A stretch of 64,000 nt of DNA from Streptomyces filamentosus (GTDB lineage: Bacteria; Actinomycetota; Actinomycetes; Streptomycetales; Streptomycetaceae): the NCBI RefSeq assembly GCF_014654895.1, contig NZ_BNBE01000004.1, forward strand, positions 1,054,001-1,118,000, written 5' to 3'. The position numbers and the translations under genes were made by a program. This document shows, piece by piece, positions 58,973-64,000 of this stretch. The notes beneath the pieces are model-generated. The model worked only from the letters and a program-made list of their open reading frames with translations. It was not told where the DNA came from and did not search any database. The stretch's first letter is position 1. Each line of letters begins with the position of its first letter.

Positions 58973-60052
58973 TCAGTCGTAGGTGACGCCGACCCGTTCG
59001 GTGAGGGCGAGGGCCTGGCAGGCGAGGACGTAGCCGTCGCGGACGTCCCGGGCGTCCAGGACCTCGTTGCGGACCATCTTCACCTCGCCCTCGGTGACCC
59101 GGCAGGTGCAGGCGCTGCACGCGCCCTCCCGGCAGGAGTACGGGGCGTCGACGCCGGCCGCGAGGAGCGCGTCGAGGAGCGGGGTGGCGGCCGGCCAGCC
59201 GACCGTGCGGGTCTCCCCGTCGAGCTCCACGACGACGGTGCCGCCCGCCGCTTGCGGCACCGGTGCGGGCGGGGGTTCCGGTGTGCCGAAGACGTCGCCG
59301 CCCAGGGAGAAGAACCGCTCCCGGTGCACCCGTCCGGCGGGGGCGCCGAGGGAGCGGAGGGCCTGCTCGGCGGCGTCCATGAGCGGGCCGGGCCCGCAGA
59401 GGAACGCCTCCCTCCCGGCGTACGGCGCGAGCGCGGCGGCGAGCCGGTCCGCGACGGGCAGGCCCTGGAGCGATTCCAGCCAGTGCAGGACGAGCAGCCG
59501 GTCCGGGAAGTCCTCGGCGAGCTCCCGCAGTTCGTCGCGGAAGATGACGGAGCCCTCGTCGCGGTTGGCGTACCAGAGCGCGATCCGTCCCCGGCCGGCC
59601 GCCAGGACGGACTTGGCGATCGACAGGACCGGGGTGATGCCGCTGCCCCCGGCGACGAGCAGCAGGTCCCCGTCGAGGGAGCGGGGGGTGAAGGTCCCGG
59701 CCGGGGCCAGCACCTCCACCTCGTCGCCGGCCGCCAGGCGGTCGCAGATCCAGTGGGAGCCGTACCCTCCGGCCACCCGCTTGACGGTGACCTTCAGCGG
59801 TTCCCCGGTGTGCGGGGAGCTCGCGAGGGAGTAGCAGCGGGCGAGGGACCCGCCGTCCGGGCCGGGCAGCCGCAGGGTGAGGAACTGTCCGGGGAGGTAG
59901 GCGAGGCGCCCGGCGCTCTCCGGCGGGACCCGGAAGACCAGGGAGCGGGCGTCGGCCGTCTCCTCGACGACCTCGGCGACGCGGAGCCGGTGGGTGCGCG
60001 TCCGGGGGCCGGTCTCCGGCGGCGCCCCGGGGTCAGGCGTCGGTGCGGACAT
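58973..60052 (-). CDS. kshB: 3-ketosteroid 9alpha-hydroxylase reductase KshB
   Basis: 359 residues, ATG at 60052 after GGAGGTG. Three domains in order: FAD-binding (YLPGQFLTLRLP, RCYSLASSP), NAD-binding (LLLVAGGSGITPVLS, CGPGPLMDAAE) and a C-terminal plant-type [2Fe-2S] ferredoxin with Cys ligands in CREGACSACTC and LACQA. Length and order match KshB. It passes electrons from NADH to the Rieske oxygenase KshA encoded upstream. Confidence 0.92.
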   Translation of the reverse strand: MSAPTPDPGAPPETGPRTRTHRLRVAEVVEETADARSLVFRVPPESAGRLAYLPGQFLTLRLPGPDGGSLARCYSLASSPHTGEPLKVTVKRVAGGYGSHWICDRLAAGDEVEVLAPAGTFTPRSLDGDLLLVAGGSGITPVLSIAKSVLAAGRGRIALWYANRDEGSVIFRDELRELAEDFPDRLLVLHWLESLQGLPVADRLAAALAPYAGREAFLCGPGPLMDAAEQALRSLGAPAGRVHRERFFSLGGDVFGTPEPPPAPVPQAAGGTVVVELDGETRTVGWPAATPLLDALLAAGVDAPYSCREGACSACTCRVTEGEVKMVRNEVLDARDVRDGYVLACQALALTERVGVTYD

Positions 60053-60275
60053 CGTCCACCTCCAGGGTGCCGTCGGCGACCGCGCGGTCGATGCTGCTCC
60101 GCAGCGCCCGGCAGGTCCGCAGCCGGGCCGTGGTCCCGCCCCCGCCGCCCGCCCGGTCGCGGAACTCGGCGCAGGAGACGGCCGCTTCGGCGGTCCACTG
60201 CACGGAGGTGTGGGCGGGGCTGAACTTCTCGCACAGGACCTGATTGCCGCAGGCCGCGCACTCCACCGGCCGCAC
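60033..60275 (-). CDS. Small cysteine-rich protein between kshA and kshB
   Basis: 80 residues, GTG at 60275 one base after the kshA stop; its end overlaps the kshB start. The N-terminus has CAACGNQVLC, a CxxC pair plus a third Cys, then SVQWTAEAAVSCAEF and a second cluster of charged residues. The coding overlap on both sides shows it belongs to the hydroxylase operon. It could be a zinc-ribbon or small redox helper. The function is unknown. Confidence 0.72.
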   Translation of the reverse strand: MRPVECAACGNQVLCEKFSPAHTSVQWTAEAAVSCAEFRDRAGGGGGTTARLRTCRALRSSIDRAVADGTLEVDDVRTDA

Positions 60276-60276
60276 G

Positions 60277-61431
60277 TCAGGACGCCTCTGCGGGGCCGGC
60301 CGCGCGGCGGGCCAGGTTCTCGGCGACCTCGGCGTGCCAGGCCTCGTTGGCGCGCCGGGTGTCGACCTCGAACTCGAAGCGGCGGGTCATCTCGTCCTTG
60401 ACGTCGGCGGCGTCGACGTAGAACTGCTCGTACCAGCGGCGGAGTTGATAGACCGGTCCGTCCTCCTCGGTCAGCAGCGGGTTGTCGATCCGGGTCTTGT
60501 TCCGCCAGATCTCCACGTCCTGCTCGAAACCGACGGTGGCGCCCTCGGCGGTCAGGCGGGCGGCGTCGGCGGCCTGTTCGTCGGTCATGCCGGGGAGCCG
60601 CTTCACGATCGCCCCGTACTGGAGCAGGAAGCTGTTCTCGTCGATCGGGTAGTGGCAGTTGATGAGGACGATCTCCATCTCCAGGCCGCCGCCGACGTCG
60701 CTGTGGAGGTGGTCGATCATGTAGGAGGGGCCGTGATAGGAGGCGTCGGAGCGGAGCCTGCCCGCACTGAGGGTGCCGAGCTCCATGTCGCCGCGGGGAC
60801 TGCTCTCCATGTACTGGGTGGCGACGTGGCCGTCGAAGACGTTCTTGAAGTACTCGGGGAAGGCGTAGTGGACGTAGTAGAAGTGCGCCATGTCCACGAC
60901 GTTGTCGACGATCTCCCGGCAGTGGGAGCCTTCGACGCGGAGGGTCTTCCAGGTCCAGTCGCTCCACTCGGCGGCCCCGGGGCCGTGGATTCCCGGGAGT
61001 TCGGGGATGGTGACGCCGGGCGGCGGCGGGTTGCCCTCGGGGTCGTTCCAGACGAAGAGCTGCCGGTTCCGCTCCAGGGCGGTCCAGGCACGGGTGCGGG
61101 CGCGGGGCGGGACCCGGCGGGCGTACGGGACGCCGGCGCAGCGGCCGTCGCCCGCCCAGCGCCAGTCGTGGAAGGGGCAGGCGACGGCGTCGCCCTTGAC
61201 GGTGCCCTGGGCGAGGTTGCCGCCCATGTGGGGGCAGTAGGCGTTCAGGACGTGGAGCGCGCCGTCGTCCCGGCCCTGGAAGACCACGAGCCGGGTGCCG
61301 AACGCCTCGATCTCGTGCGGCCGTCCGTCCTTGAAGGCGTCGGCGAGGCCGAGGCAGTGCCAGCCCCGGGCGAAGCGCGCGGGTGGCCGGCCGGCGTCGA
61401 TGACCCTGACCTCGTCGTCGAGTGCAGTCAT
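60277..61431 (-). CDS. kshA: 3-ketosteroid 9alpha-hydroxylase oxygenase KshA
   Basis: 384 residues, ATG at 61431 after AGGAGGG. Rieske centre Cys66/His68 (YCPHMGGN) and Cys85/His88 (CPFHDW). The mononuclear iron motif has Asp180, His183 and His188 in DNVVDMAHFYYVH. Length and motifs match KshA, which hydroxylates C9 of AD/ADD and, with KstD, opens ring B. The shared 17-bp palindrome lies 82 bp upstream. Confidence 0.93.
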   Translation of the reverse strand: MTALDDEVRVIDAGRPPARFARGWHCLGLADAFKDGRPHEIEAFGTRLVVFQGRDDGALHVLNAYCPHMGGNLAQGTVKGDAVACPFHDWRWAGDGRCAGVPYARRVPPRARTRAWTALERNRQLFVWNDPEGNPPPPGVTIPELPGIHGPGAAEWSDWTWKTLRVEGSHCREIVDNVVDMAHFYYVHYAFPEYFKNVFDGHVATQYMESSPRGDMELGTLSAGRLRSDASYHGPSYMIDHLHSDVGGGLEMEIVLINCHYPIDENSFLLQYGAIVKRLPGMTDEQAADAARLTAEGATVGFEQDVEIWRNKTRIDNPLLTEEDGPVYQLRRWYEQFYVDAADVKDEMTRRFEFEVDTRRANEAWHAEVAENLARRAAGPAEAS

Positions 61432-61512
61432 CTCGTCCCTCCTGGTTTCTGTCGGTCCACTTCCGTGGGTCCGGGGAGGCTAGGCCGCGGCGGCCGGGCG
61501 GCGGGAGGACGG

Positions 61513-61531
61513 TTTCCCGGTGAGCGGGAAA
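61513..61531. promoter_or_regulatory. 17-bp palindrome upstream of kshA
   Basis: TTTCCCG-GTGAG-CGGGAAA, a perfect 19-bp inverted repeat that contains the fadD3 site exactly. It lies 82 bp before the kshA start. Confidence 0.65.
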
Positions 61532-61535
61532 GGCG

Positions 61536-61570
61536 GAGGGGGCCGGGTGCGTCGCGCACCCGGCCCCCTC
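61536..61570 (-). terminator. Terminator of the SDR operon
   Basis: Perfect 16-bp arms (61536-61551, 61555-61570) with a 3-nt loop, about 158 bp beyond the stop of the SDR gene on the minus strand and 5 bp from the kshA operator. Confidence 0.7.
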
Positions 61571-61580
61571 GGCCGTACGG

Positions 61581-61672
61581 CCTCCGGTACGGCTCCAGCG
61601 GGTCCTCCGGTACGGCTCCGGCCGGTCCTCCGATACGGCTCCGGCCGGTCCTCCGGTACGGGCTCCGCCCCG
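61581..61672. repeat. Four tandem 23-bp repeats
   Basis: Copies start at 61581, 61604, 61627 and 61650 with few changes (consensus CCTCCGGTACGGCTCCGGCC plus GGT); the last is imperfect. They fill the gap between the terminator and the SDR stop. Confidence 0.8.
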
Positions 61673-61727
61673 CGTGCCCGCTCCGCCCCGTCGCCGCCCC
61701 GCGCCCGTACCTCCTCCGTACCGTCCG

Positions 61728-62723
61728 TCAGCGCGCGCCGTACACCGGCTGCGGGGGTTCGGCGGCGGCGAGGAGGCCGACGACGGCCTCGCCGGCCTCC
61801 GCCGGGGTCCAGCGGGCGCCCTTGTCGGCGGTGGGGCCGGGACGCCAGCCCTCCATGACGGTGATGCGCCCGGCCTCCGCCTCGAAGACGCGGCCGGTGA
61901 CGCCCTCGCCGGCGCCGGAGCCGAGCCAGACGACGAGCGGGGAGACGTTCTCCGGAGCCATCGCGTCGAAGCCGTCGTCCTCGGGGGCGGCCATGGTCTC
62001 GGCGAAGGTCCGCTCGGTCATGCGGGTGCGGGCGGCGGGTGCGAGGGCGTTGACCTGGACGCCGTACGGGGCGAGTTCGGCGGAGGCGACGAGGGTGAGG
62101 CCGATGATGCCGGCCTTGGCGGCGGCGTAGTTTCCCTGGCCGACGCTGCCGAGGAGCCCGGCGCCGGAGCTGGTGTTGACCACCCGGGCGCGGGGCGTGC
62201 GGCCCGCCTTGGCCTCGGCGCGCCAGTGGGCGGCGGCGTGCCTGAGCGGCAGGAAGTGGCCCTTGAGGTGGACGCGCATGACGGCGTCCCAGTCGGCCTC
62301 GCCGAGGTTGACGAGCATCCGGTCGCGGAGGAATCCGGCGTTGTTGACGAGGGTGTCGAGGCGGCCGAAGGCGTCGAGGGCGGTGGCGACGAGGGAGGCG
62401 GCGCCCTCCTCGGTGGCGATGTCGCCGCCGTGGGCGACGGCCTCGCCGCCGGCCGCCCGGATCTCCTCGGCGACGAGGGAGGCCGGGGCGTCCGGTCCGG
62501 GGGTGCCGTCGAGTCCGACGCCGAGGTCGTTGACGACGACCTTCGCGCCCTCGGCGGCGAAGGCGAGGGCGTGGGCCCGGCCGAGGCCGCGGCCCGCCCC
62601 GGTGACGACGACGACGCGTCCCGCGCAGAGACCGTTCGCGGGCGGGTTCACGGAGGGGTTCGCGGACAGGTCCGTGGGCGGGTTCGTGGACAGGTCCGTG
62701 GGCGGGTTCACGGGCGGGTTCAT
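61728..62723 (-). CDS. Hsd4A-like short-chain dehydrogenase with repeat N-terminus
   Basis: 331 residues from ATG 62723, which overlaps the previous stop. The first 30 residues are NPP(T/V) repeats coded by tandem DNA repeats; the family-like protein begins at LCAGRVVVVTGAGRGLGRAHALAFAAEGA. The TGAGRGLGRAHALAFA start and NDLG after beta-2 are those of multifunctional-enzyme-type hydroxyacyl-CoA dehydrogenases (Hsd4A), followed by NNAGFLRDRM and NYAAAKAG. It likely oxidises a 3-hydroxyacyl-CoA in steroid breakdown. Confidence 0.85.
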   Translation of the reverse strand: MNPPVNPPTDLSTNPPTDLSANPSVNPPANGLCAGRVVVVTGAGRGLGRAHALAFAAEGAKVVVNDLGVGLDGTPGPDAPASLVAEEIRAAGGEAVAHGGDIATEEGAASLVATALDAFGRLDTLVNNAGFLRDRMLVNLGEADWDAVMRVHLKGHFLPLRHAAAHWRAEAKAGRTPRARVVNTSSGAGLLGSVGQGNYAAAKAGIIGLTLVASAELAPYGVQVNALAPAARTRMTERTFAETMAAPEDDGFDAMAPENVSPLVVWLGSGAGEGVTGRVFEAEAGRITVMEGWRPGPTADKGARWTPAEAGEAVVGLLAAAEPPQPVYGAR

Positions 62724-62733
62724 GGGCGGGTTC
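62640..62733. repeat. Tandem repeats at the SDR start region
   Basis: Units built of GGGCGGGTTC and a 24-bp form with GACAGGTCCGTG recur across the gene start. They are in frame and produce the NPPTDLS-type N-terminal repeats. Confidence 0.75.
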
Positions 62734-63520
62734 CTCGCTTCTCGGTGTGGTTGGCGGTGGCGGCGCCGAGGAAGGCCGGGCGTTCCCCGCCGCCGTGGAC
62801 GTGGAGGGCGGCGCCGGTGACGTACCGGGCGCGCCCGGAGGCCAGGAAGACGCAGGCGTCGCCGATGTCGGCGGGGTCGGCGAGGCGGCCGAGGGGGACG
62901 GTCCGGGCGACGGCGGCGATCCCGTCCTCGTCGCCGTAGTGCAGGTGGGACAGTTCGGTGCGGACCATGCCGAGGACCAGGGTGTTGACCCGGACCAGGG
63001 GCGCCCATTCGACGGCCATGGAGCGGGCCAGGTTCTCCAGGCCGGCCTTGGCCGCCCCGTAGGCGGCGCTGCCCGGGGAGGGGCGGGTGCCGCTGACGCT
63101 GCCGACCATGGTGATGGAGCCGCCGTCCGGCTGCCGGCGCATCACCTCGTACGCGGCGAGGGAGGCGGTGAGCGGGGCGAGGAGGTTGAGCTCGACGACC
63201 CGGGCGTGGAAGGCCGCGTCGCCGTCGCCGAGCAGCCGGAAGGGGGTGCCGCCGGCGTTGTTGACCAGGGAGTCGATCCGTCCGTGGTCGTCCCGGACCC
63301 GGCGGAAGAGGGCGTCGGCGGCGTCGGGGTCGCGCAGGTCCGCGGGGAGGAAGCGGGCCGTGCGGCCGGCCGCCTCGACGGGCCGGTCGGGGGGTCTGCG
63401 GGCGCAGGTCACCACCTCCGCGCCCGCTTCGAGGAGGGCGCGGGCGATCCCGGCGCCGACGCCCCGGGTGCCGCCGGTCACGACGGCGACGGAGCCGGAC
63501 AGATCGATGGTCACGGACAA
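62720..63520 (-). CDS. Short-chain dehydrogenase beside echA20
   Basis: 266 residues, ATG at 63520. SDR motifs TGGTRGVG, NNAGG, Ser in TMVGSVSGTRPSPG and YGAAKAG. In mycobacteria a pair of SDR genes (Rv3548c/Rv3549c) is divergent from echA20 in the KstR2 regulon, and the layout here is the same. It probably acts on CD-ring CoA thioesters. The divergent region contains a KstR2-like palindrome. Confidence 0.86.
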   Translation of the reverse strand: MSVTIDLSGSVAVVTGGTRGVGAGIARALLEAGAEVVTCARRPPDRPVEAAGRTARFLPADLRDPDAADALFRRVRDDHGRIDSLVNNAGGTPFRLLGDGDAAFHARVVELNLLAPLTASLAAYEVMRRQPDGGSITMVGSVSGTRPSPGSAAYGAAKAGLENLARSMAVEWAPLVRVNTLVLGMVRTELSHLHYGDEDGIAAVARTVPLGRLADPADIGDACVFLASGRARYVTGAALHVHGGGERPAFLGAATANHTEKRGTRP

Positions 63521-63563
63521 GGGACACCTCCCGCAGCGGGCTCACCGCTGCTATCTTCCACCT

Positions 63564-63577
63564 AACAAACGTTTGGT
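63564..63577. promoter_or_regulatory. KstR2-like palindrome between SDR and echA20
   Basis: AACAAACGTTTGGT fits AnCAAnnnnTTGnT. The published mycobacterial KstR2 motif is AnCAAGnnCTTGnT, so this differs only in two central-flank bases. It lies in the same divergent gene arrangement as in mycobacteria. Confidence 0.6.
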
Positions 63578-63598
63578 GGAAAGGTAGCTGATCTGCTC

Positions 63599-64000
63599 AT
63601 GGGTGTCTCCACCTCCGCCCCCGACGAGGGCGTCGCCGTCGTCACCGTCGACTTCCCGCCCGTCAACGCCCTTCCCGTACGGGGCTGGTACGACCTGGCG
63701 GCCGCCGTGCGCGCCGCAGGCGCCGACCCGAAGGTCCGCTGCGTGGTCCTGGCCGCCGGGGGCCGCGGCTTCAACGCCGGCGTGGACATCAAGGAGATCC
63801 AGCGCGCGGCCGGCCCCGAGGCGATCCTCGGCGCCAACCGCGGCTGTTACGAGGCGTTCGCCGCCGTCTACGACTGCGAGGTCCCCGTGGTCGCCGAGGT
63901 CCACGGCTTCTGCCTGGGCGGCGGCATCGGCCTGGCCGGCAACGCGGACGCGATCGTCGCCTCCGACGACGCCGTCTTCGGCCTGCCGGAGCTGGACCGG
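63599..64000 (+). CDS. echA20: Enoyl-CoA hydratase EchA20 (3' end outside window)
   Basis: 134 residues visible from ATG 63599; the frame is open to the window end. Crotonase fold: VTVDFPPVNALP, RGFNAGVDIKEIQR and HGFCLGGGIGLAGNADAIVASDDAVFGLPE. These blocks match mycobacterial EchA20, which hydrolyses the last CD-ring CoA intermediate in HIP degradation. IpdA/IpdB genes, if present, would be expected beyond the window. Confidence 0.88.
   Translation, partial: MGVSTSAPDEGVAVVTVDFPPVNALPVRGWYDLAAAVRAAGADPKVRCVVLAAGGRGFNAGVDIKEIQRAAGPEAILGANRGCYEAFAAVYDCEVPVVAEVHGFCLGGGIGLAGNADAIVASDDAVFGLPELDR

Overview
The window looks like chromosomal DNA of a Streptomyces or close high-G+C actinomycete. 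G+C is very high with strong third-position G/C, GTG starts are common, genes are stacked with 4-nt GTGA/ATGA overlaps, and the catabolic families (RhaI-type rhamnose isomerase, KstD/KshAB/HsaABCD, EchA20, FadD3) are actinobacterial. No rRNA, tRNA, CRISPR array, transposase or integrase was seen.

Region 1 (1-12977) is a plus-strand aromatic-acid catabolic cluster. It holds two ring-cleavage routes: an extradiol (VOC) dioxygenase with FAA-hydrolase, cyclase-family, amidohydrolase and SDR partners, and a gentisate-type route (3-hydroxybenzoate 6-hydroxylase-like flavoprotein, cupin gentisate dioxygenase, fumarylpyruvate hydrolase-like enzyme). Between them lies a two-subunit 3-oxoacid CoA-transferase. 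A MarR regulator closes the cluster.

Region 2 (13010-22014) is an L-rhamnose regulon. A LacI regulator is divergent from rhaI, a fused aldolase/dehydrogenase, rhaB and lutABC, with two 14-bp operator palindromes in the divergent promoter. Together they take L-rhamnose to lactaldehyde, lactate and pyruvate.

Region 3 (about 22015-31520) is a lower-G+C accessory island between conserved genes. Its left edge is two broken genes abutting head to head. It carries an Mrr-type restriction endonuclease with a coiled-coil N-terminus, an HNH nuclease, and a minus-strand operon of a radical SAM enzyme, a small acidic-tailed protein and a very large STAND/NACHT NTPase (AVAST-like). The NTPase is interrupted by a one-base shift in a run of seven C. 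This operon is the best candidate for an undescribed defence system.

Region 4 (31522-43131) is ordinary Streptomyces chromosome: pirin, a lipoprotein, DUF6766 and a seven-gene overlapping operon (HemK2-like methyltransferase, HAD, CDGSH iron-sulfur protein, haem-oxygenase-like iron enzyme, nucleotidyltransferase, BON, metallophosphoesterase) with in-frame 9-bp repeats. It also holds a SRPBCC protein, a RhoGDI-like protein, an MFS pump and an HxlR regulator.

Region 5 (43233-64000) is an alanine-type aminotransferase followed by a steroid-ring degradation cluster. It contains fadD3, a Baeyer-Villiger monooxygenase, a nine-gene minus operon (hsaA-hsaD-hsaC-hsaB-maoC-kstD-two hydroxysteroid SDRs-esterase), a second hsaA-like gene divergent from an iclR regulator, kshA/kshB with a small Cys protein between them, two SDRs and the start of echA20. 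A shared 17-bp palindrome sits upstream of fadD3, hsaA and kshA, and a KstR2-like palindrome sits in the SDR/echA20 divergent promoter. The Baeyer-Villiger enzyme, the esterase and a 20beta-hydroxysteroid dehydrogenase-like SDR suggest that C21 (pregnane) steroids are among the substrates.
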